A DNA stretch of 35,112 bases from an uncultured Lachnospiraceae bacterium (GCA_949738465.1 CATJBQ010000040.1:1-35112), one strand, 5' to 3'; shown: positions 17,379 to 26,618, counted from the first letter of the stretch. Made by a program: numbers and translations. Notes: a model not told the origin generated them from the sequence alone.

Positions 17379-18500
17379 ATGAACAGAATTGAGAAGGTGC
17401 CGGAAACCATGAGCGCCAAGGAGCGGGTGCTTCGGACCTTTGCTTTTGAAAAAACGGACCGGGCGCCCATCGACTATATGGCGAATCCGGGGATTCACCA
17501 GCGATTCTGCCAGGCGCTGGGCGTTGCTCCAGACGACCGGAAGGGACTGCTTGCGGCCATCGGGGCGGACTACTGGGAGACGGGGGCCGTCTTTGTGGGA
17601 GAAAACCGGTTTCCCAAGCTTCCGGGGCGGCAGACCGATCCGGTGTATGGGTTCCATACCCGGTGGGTAGAAAACGAGAGCGGCGGCTACTGGGATTATT
17701 GTGATTTTCCCCTTCAGGATGCTGAGGATGAAGAAATTGCTGCGTTCCCGGTGCCGGGGAAGGAGGATTTTTCCGTGGTGGGGCTTCGGGAGCAGCTTCA
17801 GGAGGTGAAGGATCTGGCGGTTTATATTGGCCATCCCGGCATTGCGGATATTATCAACTCTACCGGGCGTGTCATGGGTATGGAGGAGACGCTGGTGCGG
17901 CTTCTGACAGAGGATGAGGCTGTGCTTACCTATATCAACCGGGTGGCGGATATGCAGCTTGGGGCCCTGGAGATGGCTTTGGAGGAGGCGGGGGATCTGA
18001 TCGATTTTATGTGGATGGGGGAGGATCTGGGAACCCAGATCGGGCCCATGATCAGCCTGGACCTTTACCGGCGGGTGCTGCGGCCCATCCATCAGCGTTA
18101 CATCGATCTGGCCAAGGCATACGATAAGCCGGTGATGGTCCATACCTGCGGCAGCTCAAGCTGGGTCTACGAGGATTTTATTGAAATGGGGGTGGGGGCG
18201 GTGGATACCCTCCAGCCGGAGGCGGCGGACATGGCGCCTGCTTACTTAAAGGAGCATTTTGGCGGGCGGCTGTCCTTTCATGGGTGCATCTCCACCACAG
18301 GGCCGCTGGCCTACGGGACGCCCCGGGAGGTGGAAGACTATGTGAAGGAGACGCTGGCGGTGATGATGCCCGGCGGCGGCTATCAGCTTTCCCCCACCCA
18401 TATGATCCAGGACAACACGCCGGTGGAAAATCTGTTTGCCATGTACCAGGCGGCACACACGTATGGAAGATGGGAATCCCCTACGGGTGTCATGAAATGA
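17379..18500 (+). CDS. URO-D-fold protein with HxCG zinc motif (second of three)
   Basis: This 373-residue member of the uroporphyrinogen decarboxylase/MtaA superfamily has an N-terminal MSAKERVLRTFAFEKTDRAP typical of the family. A putative zinc site consists of His255 and Cys257 in HTCG and Cys303 in FHGCIS, as in methylcobalamin:thiol methyltransferases. The C-terminal GGGYQLSPTHMIQDNTPVENL block is characteristic of the uncharacterised sugar-locus branch. An AGGAGG site lies directly before the ATG. It lies between the second importer and the glycosidases, in the same operon. It is more regular than the first URO-D-like gene of this window. The function is unknown; a role in handling methylated or activated glycosides is only a hypothesis. 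Confidence 0.82.
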   Translation: MNRIEKVPETMSAKERVLRTFAFEKTDRAPIDYMANPGIHQRFCQALGVAPDDRKGLLAAIGADYWETGAVFVGENRFPKLPGRQTDPVYGFHTRWVENESGGYWDYCDFPLQDAEDEEIAAFPVPGKEDFSVVGLREQLQEVKDLAVYIGHPGIADIINSTGRVMGMEETLVRLLTEDEAVLTYINRVADMQLGALEMALEEAGDLIDFMWMGEDLGTQIGPMISLDLYRRVLRPIHQRYIDLAKAYDKPVMVHTCGSSSWVYEDFIEMGVGAVDTLQPEAADMAPAYLKEHFGGRLSFHGCISTTGPLAYGTPREVEDYVKETLAVMMPGGGYQLSPTHMIQDNTPVENLFAMYQAAHTYGRWESPTGVMK

Positions 18501-18521
18501 ATCAAAAGGAGAGGTGAATTT

Positions 18522-19541
18522 ATGACAACAAGAGAGCGTTTTTTGAAAATTATGGAGGGGGATCCCGGGGTGGATCATGGGCCTGCGGTGGAGTGGGCCA
18601 TGTGGTGGGATAAGACTCTTGCGCACTGGGAGAGCGAGGGAATGCCGGCCGGAATGACAGACCGGGAGATGGAGGAATATTTCGGGCTGGACAGCATGAC
18701 CCAGTTCTGGTTTCCCCATTTTACCAGGGACTGTCCCCAGCCGGAGTCCAAGTACGTGGGGCCGGGGATTGTGGCTGACGAGGAGGACTATCACCGTCTG
18801 CGGCGTTTTTTTCTGCCGGAAAACGCGGTGGAGCTGATGGGGGAGAAGATCCAGGAAACGGTTCCCAGGCATGAGCGGGGAGAGACCATTGTGTGGTATA
18901 CCGTCAATGGTTTTTTCTGGTTTCCCAGGGAGCTTTTCGGGGACGAGGCCCATCTGTATGCCTTTTACGATTACCCGGAGCTGTACCATGAGATCTGTGA
19001 GGAGCTGGTGGAGTGGCAGATCCGGCAGATCGATCAATTTTCCCGGTACATGCGGGCGGATTTTATGACCATCGCGGAGGATATGAGCTATAACAAGGGC
19101 TCCATGATCTCCCGGCAGCTTTTTACGGAATTTATGCTTCCTTATTATAAGCGGCTGATTCCGGAGATCAAAAAGTATGGGACCAAGGTGTTTGTGGATT
19201 CCGACGGGGACGTGTCGCAGTTGATCCCCTGGTTTCAGGAGGCGGGAGTGGACGGAATCCTGCCCTTAGAGCGCCAGGCCGGCGTGGACCTTGTGGAGTA
19301 CCGCAGGCTGTATCCGAATTTCCTGTTCCTGGGAGGCTTTGATAAGATGTGCATGTTCCAGGGGAAGGAGGCGATCCGCCGGGAGTTTGAGAGGCTTCGA
19401 CCGGTGGTCGAAAGCGGGAAATACTTAATCGGCATGGATCATCAGACGCCGCCGGGGGTGACACTGGAGGATTACCGGTATTACGTGGAGCTGCTCAAGG
19501 AGTATAATCAGTATGCCTGTAAAAATGCAGGGAAAAGATAG
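18522..19541 (+). CDS. URO-D-fold protein lacking the HxCG motif (third of three)
   Basis: This 339-residue superfamily member starts MTTRERFLKIMEGDPGVDHG. At the position where the other two carry HxCG it reads VFVDSDGDV, so the zinc-binding His and Cys are replaced by Asp and Ser. The C-terminal region keeps the family pattern (FLFLGGFDKM, YLIGMDHQTPPGVTLEDYRYY). It therefore probably does not share the thiol-methyltransferase chemistry, and could be a decarboxylase-like or structural partner of one of the others. An AGGAG site precedes the ATG. It is 21 bp after the preceding URO-D gene and 17 bp before the GH78 gene, so all are co-transcribed. Confidence 0.8.
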   Translation: MTTRERFLKIMEGDPGVDHGPAVEWAMWWDKTLAHWESEGMPAGMTDREMEEYFGLDSMTQFWFPHFTRDCPQPESKYVGPGIVADEEDYHRLRRFFLPENAVELMGEKIQETVPRHERGETIVWYTVNGFFWFPRELFGDEAHLYAFYDYPELYHEICEELVEWQIRQIDQFSRYMRADFMTIAEDMSYNKGSMISRQLFTEFMLPYYKRLIPEIKKYGTKVFVDSDGDVSQLIPWFQEAGVDGILPLERQAGVDLVEYRRLYPNFLFLGGFDKMCMFQGKEAIRREFERLRPVVESGKYLIGMDHQTPPGVTLEDYRYYVELLKEYNQYACKNAGKR

Positions 19542-19558
19542 CGGGAGGGAGAAGGAAT

Positions 19559-22540
19559 ATGGGAAAATGGATCTGGCTGGGCCAGGAGGAGACCGGGGAG
19601 GGCTTTTCGGAAAATACCAGGGGTAACTTTGCCGCGACCTTTCAGGTGGAGGAAGCCGAGGGGGAGATCACGCTGGAAATCTGCGCCGTCACCAAATACA
19701 TGGTGTACCTCAACGGCCGCCAGGTGGGCCGCGGGCCGGTGCGGGGGAAAAAGGGAAGCTTTGTCTACGATACTTACCGGCTGGGCGCGCTCTGCCGGAA
19801 GGGGGAGAACTTTCTGGCTGTGCGCGTATGGAATTACGGCTGGTCGACCTATCAGAGTATCAGTGACCGTCCAGGGCTGGATTTTACGGTGTGGCAGGAA
19901 GCGCCCGGGGCATCTGGAGAGGGCCGGGACGCTGGCAGGCCCGAGGAGGGATCCGTATGGACTTCCTCCGGGCCGGAGGAGAGGTCCGTACTGGTTTCCT
20001 CCGGGGAACAGGTGAGATGCCGCCGGGATCTGGGATTTATGCGGTATGCCCCCAAGCGGAATGTGAATCTGGGCTTTGGGGATTATTACGACGCCAGGCG
20101 GGATGACCTTCGCTGGATCGGGGATCGCAGCCTTACCAGGGACTGGCCCTGCGCGGCACTGCTTAAGGAGGATCTGCCGGGGGAAGCTGACCGGAAAGAG
20201 GACGGAGGAAAAGAGGACACGCCGGGGATGGATGGGGAATGCCGTGTCTTACGCCGCCAGATCCGGGCCTTTGACGCACAGGACCGGTATCCGGTGCGGG
20301 TGGAGGCCATTCAGGATGTAAAGCGGGGCTGCCATCAGTTGACGCTGAACACCAGGAGGGCTTTTTTCGGGGACCGCAGGGACGCGGACGAGACGATTTT
20401 TGCCGGCTTTATCGGGGGATTTTTTGAGGCGGAGGAGGATATGGAGGGGATCATTTCCTTCCCCAACCGTACCTGGAACGGGATTATCGGCAGCTTCCGG
20501 CTGGGGGAGAACGTATATTCGGTGGACAATGCCAATCGGGAGATTCCGGTGACGGCAAAAGCCGGGGAGCAGTTTTTCCTGCTGCAGGTGTCGGGAAAAT
20601 TTGATGATCTGTACTGCCACCTGGAGCTGCGTTTTCCCAGGAAGCTGACCGGGAAGCGGTTTTTTACGATGGGCCCCACGGCCAGGATCCGGCAGGAGCT
20701 GGACGGGGTGTCCCGGATCTACGGCGGACTGGATGAATTCAACGAGATGGAAAGCTACACCAAGGAGCATCGCAGGATCTTTGAGGCGGCGGATTTTGAG
20801 GAGCTTACGCAGGTAGCAGGCGCCGGAAAGATCCACTGGATCGACCAGCGGGATATGTATGAGGATCTGTATCTGCTGTCCCTAGCGCGGACGGAGGAGG
20901 TGCTGGCGGAATATGCCGTGGAGGCCGCAGACTGCGGAATTTTGTGGAAGAATGACGACGCTTTGGTGATTGATCTGCCAAAGGCCGGGGATTACCGGCG
21001 GGTTCTGGTGGATTTTGGCAATATTTATGTGGGACAACTGGCCTTTACCTTAAAAGCGGCGGCGGGGACGGTGATCGATATCTATGGGTTTGAGAATTTT
21101 TACCGCAGGGAGATCGACTACACCGTGGGCTTGAACAACGGCGTCCACTATGTGGCCGCTGAGGGCTGGCAGACGTACCAGTGTATGGCCAGGATGGGGC
21201 TGCGCTACGCGCTGATTACGGTGCGGGATGCCAAGGGTCCGGTGGAAATTTCGGATTTCCATCTGCGCCATGAGACGTATTCCGCTCCGGCGCTGGGGCA
21301 GTTTGCCTGCAGTGATCCGCTGCTGAACCGGATTTTTACCATGTGCCGGGATACGAATCTGCTGTGTACCGAGGATTCTTTTACGGATTCCCCCACATAC
21401 GAACAGGCGTTCTGGACCGGGGATGCCCAGCTCAGCTCCCTGATTCATGCCTGGGTGTTCGGGGATTATGATTTCTGTACTTATGTACAAAAGCTGGCGG
21501 TGACGGCCCAGGAGAACGGGCTGGTGATGAATGCGCTGACCCCCACCGACTGGAATACGTCGATTCCCATGTGGATGATGAACTGGGTGATTTCGGTCTT
21601 TGAGACGGCTCAGGTGACGGGGTCCTTTGCCCATGTGGAGGAACTGTATCCGGCGCTTTACCGGGTACTGGATTTTTACCGGCAGTTTATCCAGGAGGAT
21701 GGAGGCTTTCTCATCAGCGCCTGGAATATGATCGACTGGGCGGCCATGGATATCGGAAATTATGGTGTGGTGACGGCCCACCAGGCGATCCTGGCCTACT
21801 GCTATAAGATTTTCGGGGAGTACTGTGCTTCGGTGGGGAAGGAGCGGGAGGCGGAAGGCTTCCTTGCGGACCGGGAACGGATGCTTTCCTATATGGATCG
21901 GCGGATGTGGGATCCCAGGCGGAAGATGTATCTGGACGGCTGGTCGCCCGGGAAGGGGGATTCTGCCACGGTGAGCATCCAGACCCATATCATGCTGTAT
22001 CTCTACGACGGGATTCTGGGGGAGGAGAAGAAGCGGATCGTGGAAGGATATCTTGTGAACCCGCCCGGGGAGTTTTTGCAGGTGGGCTCGCCCTTTATGC
22101 TGTATTACCTCTACCAGGCCCTGGGAAAGGCCGGGCAGGGGGTCGGGATTTTTGCGGATATCAAGGAGCGCTGGGGGACGATGCTGTTCTACGATTCCAC
22201 CACCTGCTGGGAGGTGTTCCCGGGATTTTATGAAAATGGGAGAACCAGGAGCTATTGTCATTCCTGGTCGGCCACGCCGGCCTATTTCATGATCCGGGAT
22301 CTGTCGGGATTACAGGCGCTTACGCCGGGCTTTGGGACGGTGTCCTTTGTGGGCTGTCCCATGGATCTTGACTGGTGCCGGTGCAGCATCCCTACGCCCC
22401 ACGGTGCCATCCATGTGGACTGGATCCGCCAGGGAGAGACGTATGACGTAATGCTGGAGCTTCCGGAGGAGATTACCCTTGCGCCCTGTGAGGATCCCGG
22501 GGTGCGGCTGCAGGTGAAATACCTGAAAAAGAAACAATAA
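19559..22540 (+). CDS. GH78 alpha-L-rhamnosidase-like glycoside hydrolase
   Basis: This 993-residue protein has the GH78 build: N-terminal beta-sandwich domains with a carbohydrate-binding-like part, then an (alpha/alpha)6 barrel from about residue 590. The catalytic block DSPTYEQAFWTGDAQ gives Asp610, Glu615 and Asp622 at exactly the D-x4-E-x6-D spacing of characterised rhamnosidases, and TCWE (Glu885) followed by CHSWSA supplies the expected general base. There is no signal peptide, so it acts in the cytoplasm on imported oligosaccharide or glycoside. The Arg normally after Pro in the DCPQRE motif is replaced (SPTYE), so specificity may differ from rhamnose. Residues about 118-150 and 215-230 are low-complexity insertions; the first contains an 11-codon tandem duplication. 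A GGAGGGAGAAGG site precedes the ATG. Confidence 0.88.
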   Translation: MGKWIWLGQEETGEGFSENTRGNFAATFQVEEAEGEITLEICAVTKYMVYLNGRQVGRGPVRGKKGSFVYDTYRLGALCRKGENFLAVRVWNYGWSTYQSISDRPGLDFTVWQEAPGASGEGRDAGRPEEGSVWTSSGPEERSVLVSSGEQVRCRRDLGFMRYAPKRNVNLGFGDYYDARRDDLRWIGDRSLTRDWPCAALLKEDLPGEADRKEDGGKEDTPGMDGECRVLRRQIRAFDAQDRYPVRVEAIQDVKRGCHQLTLNTRRAFFGDRRDADETIFAGFIGGFFEAEEDMEGIISFPNRTWNGIIGSFRLGENVYSVDNANREIPVTAKAGEQFFLLQVSGKFDDLYCHLELRFPRKLTGKRFFTMGPTARIRQELDGVSRIYGGLDEFNEMESYTKEHRRIFEAADFEELTQVAGAGKIHWIDQRDMYEDLYLLSLARTEEVLAEYAVEAADCGILWKNDDALVIDLPKAGDYRRVLVDFGNIYVGQLAFTLKAAAGTVIDIYGFENFYRREIDYTVGLNNGVHYVAAEGWQTYQCMARMGLRYALITVRDAKGPVEISDFHLRHETYSAPALGQFACSDPLLNRIFTMCRDTNLLCTEDSFTDSPTYEQAFWTGDAQLSSLIHAWVFGDYDFCTYVQKLAVTAQENGLVMNALTPTDWNTSIPMWMMNWVISVFETAQVTGSFAHVEELYPALYRVLDFYRQFIQEDGGFLISAWNMIDWAAMDIGNYGVVTAHQAILAYCYKIFGEYCASVGKEREAEGFLADRERMLSYMDRRMWDPRRKMYLDGWSPGKGDSATVSIQTHIMLYLYDGILGEEKKRIVEGYLVNPPGEFLQVGSPFMLYYLYQALGKAGQGVGIFADIKERWGTMLFYDSTTCWEVFPGFYENGRTRSYCHSWSATPAYFMIRDLSGLQALTPGFGTVSFVGCPMDLDWCRCSIPTPHGAIHVDWIRQGETYDVMLELPEEITLAPCEDPGVRLQVKYLKKKQ
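19943..20008 (+). repeat. 33-bp in-frame tandem duplication inside the GH78 gene
   Basis: Two diverged copies (19943-19975 and 19976-20008) match at 22 of their first 28 bases. They encode EEGSVWTSSGP and EERSVLVSSGE in a surface-loop-like region between beta strands. The 33-bp period keeps the frame. Confidence 0.65.
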
Positions 22541-22576
22541 GAGGAACCCCTGGCCGGGGAGAAAAGGAGAGGAACG

Positions 22577-25500
22577 ATGTATTTTTGGGAGGAGCGGATT
22601 GAGGAGCTGCTGCGGCAGCTAAAGGGTCTGTGTACCTTTGACGCTTTTTCGCTGAAAGAATGGGAAATTACGCCGGAAGCAGATTCCGGGGAGGAATCCG
22701 GCAACAGAGGAGAACGTGTGTTTGGAGGGACGGAGACGCTTTCCGCGCCGGATGAGGTCTGGTACCGGCGGACTGTGGCTGTCCCAAAGGCAGCGGAACA
22801 TGAGAGTATCGAATTTTTTCTGGAGATTGGCGGCGCCTGGGAGGAGGAAAATCCGCAATTTGAGTTTTTTGTCAATGAGGAGCTTGTGCAGGGCATCGAC
22901 CGCAACCACCGGCAGGTGCTGCTGGATCCCTGGACGGGGGAGAAGGCGCAGCTTGCCCTTAGGGGGTATGGGGAGCCCCTGGCGGAGGGGACGCAGATCC
23001 GGCCCGGGATCCGCCGGCTGGAGCGGAGGATCGAGGCGTACTATTATGATGTGTATGTGCCTTTTTCGGTGATGACGCTGCTGGAAAAGGAGGAAACGAA
23101 TTACGCGGTTTTGATGGAGTGCATCAACGGCTCCCTGAAGCTTCTGGATCTTCGAAAGCCTTATTCCAGGGATTTTTATGCCAGTTTAAGGCGTGCCCAT
23201 GCGTTTCTTAAGAATGAACTGTATGGCCAGCATTGCGGCAGGTTTACGGAGAGCGTCTGCTGTGTGGGCCAGACCCACATCGACGTGGCCTGGCTGTGGA
23301 CGCTGGGGGTGACCAGGAAAAAGGCGGTGCGCAGCTTTTCCACGGTGATCCGGCTGATGGAGCAGTATCCGGAGTATATTTTTATGTGCAGTCAGCCCCA
23401 GCTTTATGCTTTCGTGAAGGAGGAGGCGCCCCGGCTTTATGAAAAAATCCAGGCGCGGGTAAAGGAGGGGCGCTGGGAGGCGGAGGGCGGCATGTTCGTG
23501 GAGGCGGACTGCAACCTGACCGGCGGGGAATCCCTGGTGCGCCAGTTCCTGGTGGGAAAGAAGTTTTTCCGGGAGGAGTTTGGGAAGGACTGCCGGATTC
23601 TGTGGCTGCCGGACGTGTTCGGCTACTCGGCGGCGCTGCCCCAGATCATGAAGGAGTGCGGGATCCGCTATTTTATGACCACAAAAATTAGCTGGAACGA
23701 TACCAACAAAATGCCCTATGACACCTTTTACTGGAAGGGCATCGACGGCGCCAGGATCCTGACCCATTTTATCACCACCCGGGATTACGCTTCCTCCACC
23801 CGGAAAAAGGTGACCAACGACCAGTTTACCACCGGATTTTCCACCAACTATAACGGCGATCTTGTGCCCAGCCAGATCAAGGGGGGCTGGCAGCGGTACC
23901 AGCAGAAAAATCTCAACCGGGAGGTGTTAAATTCCTTTGGCTACGGCGACGGGGGCGGCGGCCCCACCAGGGAGATGCTGGAGATCCAGCAGCGGCTTGG
24001 CCGGGCTATTCCCGGATGCCCCAGGACGCGGATTGCCACGGCGGGAGATTTTTTCCGTAAACTGGAGGCCGCACTTTCCGGAAACGTGCCTGTCTGGAGC
24101 GGCGAGCTGTACCTGGAATACCACCGGGCCACCTACACCTCGGTGGGGAAAAATAAGCGGCTGAACCGTTACAGTGAATCTCTGGTGCAGAATCTGGAAA
24201 TGCTGGGGATTTACGGTGGAAGCTACCCCAAGGAACTTTTGGATCGTGCCTGGGAGGTGGTGCTGCGCAACCAGTTCCACGATATTCTGCCGGGCTCCTC
24301 CATCCATGAGGTTTACGAGGATTCCTGGAAGGAGTATGAGGGGATGATCGGGGCCGTGGAGGAGGAGATGGAGCATGCCCTTGCGCGTGTAAAGCGGCGG
24401 TACCGGATGAGAGAAGGCAGTCTTGCGGTGTACAATTTCAACGGAACCCCGGGCAGGGGGCTGGTCTGCGTGGATGCCGGAGCCTGGGAAGGGGCGGCGG
24501 AGGCAGTGAGGGCCCTGCCTCACCAGAGAACCGGCGACGGAGCCGGGATTTTACTTCCGGTGGGAGACATTCCCGCCAAGGGGTTTGTGAATTATTTCAC
24601 AAGCTTTCCTGCCGGGATGGAGGCGGAGCGGGAGAAGATGCTCTGTTTTTCCGGGGAATGTGTGGAAAACGCTTATTACCGGCTTACCTTCAACGAAAAA
24701 GGGCAGTTCGCAAGCTTTTACGATAAGCGGGCCGGCCGGGAGCTTCTCAAGCCGGGGGTCCGGGGGAATGTGCTGATGACCTATGAGGACAAGCCTTTCC
24801 AGTATGACAACTGGAACCTGGAGCATTATTATACGGAAAAATCCTGGGAGATCGATGATCTCCGGGAGATGGAGCTTGTGGAGCAGGGGCCGCTGCGCTA
24901 CGGGATCCGGTTCAGCTACCGTTATCTGGATTCGAAAATTACGGAAACGCTGTATTTTTATCCGGACCACAGCCGCATCGATCTGGATTTCCATCTGGAC
25001 TGGCGGGAGGATCAGATTTTCCTGAAGTTGCTGTTTGGGCTGGAGCTTAACACCAGCGAGGCGGCCTACGAGATCCAGTATGGCAATGTAACGCGCTCCA
25101 CCGCCAGAAATACCTCCTGGGACTGCGCCCGGTTCGAGGTCTGTTATCAGAAATGGATGGATCTCTCCGAGGCGGGCTACGGCGTCAGCTTTTTTAACAA
25201 CGGCAAATACGGGGTCAGCGTGGAGGAAAATGTGGTGGGCCTGTCGCTGCTGAAATGCGGCACTTACCCGGATCCAAAGGCAGACCGAGGAGAACATAAG
25301 TTCTCTCTTGCCATGTACCCACATCCCGGCGGCTGGCGGGAGGCCGGCACGGTGGCGGAGGCGTATCAGTTCAACAATCCGCTGCGGGCGGTGATCTGCG
25401 GTGGGGAGGAGCCCGCAGGGGTATCCGCCGAAGCTGTGCCTTTGCTCAGAACAGATGCAGGGAATATCGTGATCGAGGCCATGAAACTGGCGGAGCAGGG

Positions 25501-25708
25501 AGACGGAATCATCGTCCGGCTCTATGAATGCGAGAACCGCTATGGGAAGGTGGTCTGCCGCCTGCACCCGGATATTACAGCGGCAGAGGAATGCAATATG
25601 TTAGAAGAAACGAAAGCACAATTACTGGTGCAGGAAGGAACTCTGGAATTTATAATGAAACCATACGAAATTAAAACTTTAAAGTTGCTGGGCAGTATGA
25701 TAAAATAA
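22577..25708 (+). CDS. GH38 alpha-mannosidase
   Basis: This 1043-residue cytoplasmic alpha-mannosidase lacks a signal peptide. After an N-terminal beta domain of about 220 residues, the GH38 catalytic domain begins with GQTHIDVAWLW, whose His234 and Asp236 bind the metal. The nucleophile is Asp346 in LPDVFGYS, and His568 in NQFHDILPG completes the zinc site. The middle three-helix bundle and C-terminal beta domains follow at normal length. It removes alpha-linked mannose from imported oligosaccharides; linkage preference cannot be read. It is followed by a long hairpin and then a lyxose/mannose isomerase, which is consistent with mannose as product. The ATG at 22577 has an AAAGGAGAGG site. 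A 36-bp gap without terminator separates it from the GH78 gene. Confidence 0.93.
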   Translation: MYFWEERIEELLRQLKGLCTFDAFSLKEWEITPEADSGEESGNRGERVFGGTETLSAPDEVWYRRTVAVPKAAEHESIEFFLEIGGAWEEENPQFEFFVNEELVQGIDRNHRQVLLDPWTGEKAQLALRGYGEPLAEGTQIRPGIRRLERRIEAYYYDVYVPFSVMTLLEKEETNYAVLMECINGSLKLLDLRKPYSRDFYASLRRAHAFLKNELYGQHCGRFTESVCCVGQTHIDVAWLWTLGVTRKKAVRSFSTVIRLMEQYPEYIFMCSQPQLYAFVKEEAPRLYEKIQARVKEGRWEAEGGMFVEADCNLTGGESLVRQFLVGKKFFREEFGKDCRILWLPDVFGYSAALPQIMKECGIRYFMTTKISWNDTNKMPYDTFYWKGIDGARILTHFITTRDYASSTRKKVTNDQFTTGFSTNYNGDLVPSQIKGGWQRYQQKNLNREVLNSFGYGDGGGGPTREMLEIQQRLGRAIPGCPRTRIATAGDFFRKLEAALSGNVPVWSGELYLEYHRATYTSVGKNKRLNRYSESLVQNLEMLGIYGGSYPKELLDRAWEVVLRNQFHDILPGSSIHEVYEDSWKEYEGMIGAVEEEMEHALARVKRRYRMREGSLAVYNFNGTPGRGLVCVDAGAWEGAAEAVRALPHQRTGDGAGILLPVGDIPAKGFVNYFTSFPAGMEAEREKMLCFSGECVENAYYRLTFNEKGQFASFYDKRAGRELLKPGVRGNVLMTYEDKPFQYDNWNLEHYYTEKSWEIDDLREMELVEQGPLRYGIRFSYRYLDSKITETLYFYPDHSRIDLDFHLDWREDQIFLKLLFGLELNTSEAAYEIQYGNVTRSTARNTSWDCARFEVCYQKWMDLSEAGYGVSFFNNGKYGVSVEENVVGLSLLKCGTYPDPKADRGEHKFSLAMYPHPGGWREAGTVAEAYQFNNPLRAVICGGEEPAGVSAEAVPLLRTDAGNIVIEAMKLAEQGDGIIVRLYECENRYGKVVCRLHPDITAAEECNMLEETKAQLLVQEGTLEFIMKPYEIKTLKLLGSMIK

Positions 25709-25753
25709 ACGCATAATGTTGAAGACAAGAACAGCTTTTCAAAACTGAGATCT

Positions 25754-25840
25754 GCAGGCGGAAGAAGGGGGAGGTGGATGTACGACTGTGGAGAAGCTTC
25801 GAAACCTGGAGCACATCCGCCTCCCCCTTCTTCCGCCTGC
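25754..25840 (+). repeat. Long hairpin: 28-bp inverted repeat, 31-nt loop
   Basis: The arms 25754-25781 and 25813-25840 are complementary over all 28 positions, with a single G-U pair. The sequence is purine-rich on the left (GGCGGAAGAAGGGGGAGG) and mirrored on the right. There is no T-run after it, so it is not a standard terminator. It lies between the mannosidase stop and the isomerase start and may act as an RNA stability element, a processing site or a relic of a mobile element. Confidence 0.9.
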
Positions 25841-25909
25841 CAGTCCCAGCTTGAACACGCTCTCATTGCCCACAACATCACAAGACCCAACACAAGGAGG
25901 AGGAACACC

Positions 25910-26596
25910 ATGAAACGATCTGAAATCAACAAAGCACTGAAGGAACTGGAGGCCATGTGTGAAAAACACTGCTGCTATCTGCCGCCGTTCTGCCATTTTA
26001 CTCCGGAGCAGTGGAAGACGCTGGGCCATGAATATGACGAGGTCCGGGACTGTATGCTGGGGTGGGACATTACGGATTACGGCCAGGGGGATTTTGACAA
26101 GGTGGGATTTTCGCTGATTACCATCCGTAACGGCAACCGGGCGCTGGCGTCCAAATACCCCAAGGTGTACGCGGAGAAACTGTTGTACTTAAAGGAAGGG
26201 CAGTACGCCCTCAATCATTTCCACTGGTACAAGACCGAGGACATTATCAACCGGGGCGGCGGCAACGTATTAATCCGCGTCTACAATTCCCTGCCGGATG
26301 AGGAAATCGACCGGGAGTCGGATGTGACGGTTCACACCGACGGAAGGACCTATACGGTTCCGGCCGGAGCCCAGATCCGCCTGACGCCGGGGGAGAGCAT
26401 TCATATCCAGCAGTATATGTACCATGATTTTTCCGTGGAGGAAGGGACAGGCCCCGTGCTGCTGGGCGAGGTGAGCCAGTGCAACGACGACAACACCGAC
26501 AACCGGTTCAATCCGCCGGCGGGAAGGTTCCCGGAGATTGAGGAGGACGAGCCGCCCTACCGGCTTTTGTGCAATGAGTATCCGGCGGCGGAGTGA
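25910..26596 (+). CDS. Cupin-type D-lyxose ketol-isomerase (D-mannose isomerase activity likely)
   Basis: This is a 228-residue cupin enzyme of the D-lyxose isomerase family (EC 5.3.1.15), which interconverts D-lyxose and D-xylulose and commonly also D-mannose and D-fructose. The metal site is visible: His103 and His105 in NHFHWYKTED, Glu110, and His172 in QYMYHDF. The characteristic PAGAQIRLTPGESIHI strand lies between them. The start at 25910 follows AAGGAGGAGG; the frame stays open upstream through the hairpin, but that part is not protein-like. Placed after a GH38 mannosidase, its natural job here is probably to convert released mannose to fructose. No terminator follows; an AT-rich gap of 200 bp separates it from the toxin-like pair. 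Confidence 0.9.
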   Translation: MKRSEINKALKELEAMCEKHCCYLPPFCHFTPEQWKTLGHEYDEVRDCMLGWDITDYGQGDFDKVGFSLITIRNGNRALASKYPKVYAEKLLYLKEGQYALNHFHWYKTEDIINRGGGNVLIRVYNSLPDEEIDRESDVTVHTDGRTYTVPAGAQIRLTPGESIHIQQYMYHDFSVEEGTGPVLLGEVSQCNDDNTDNRFNPPAGRFPEIEEDEPPYRLLCNEYPAAE

Positions 26597-26618
26597 GGGG
26601 AGATGGAAAAATATAAGG

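Noticed and set aside
16242-18143. Long antisense open frame (633 codons) on the minus strand
   Set aside because: It covers two well-supported plus-strand genes; the translation is His/Gln/Pro-rich without motifs and there is no ribosome binding site. GC-rich genes often leave such open shadow frames.
25778-25909. N-terminal extension of the lyxose isomerase
   Set aside because: The open frame runs through the long hairpin; the family start MKRSEIN at 25910 has an excellent ribosome binding site.
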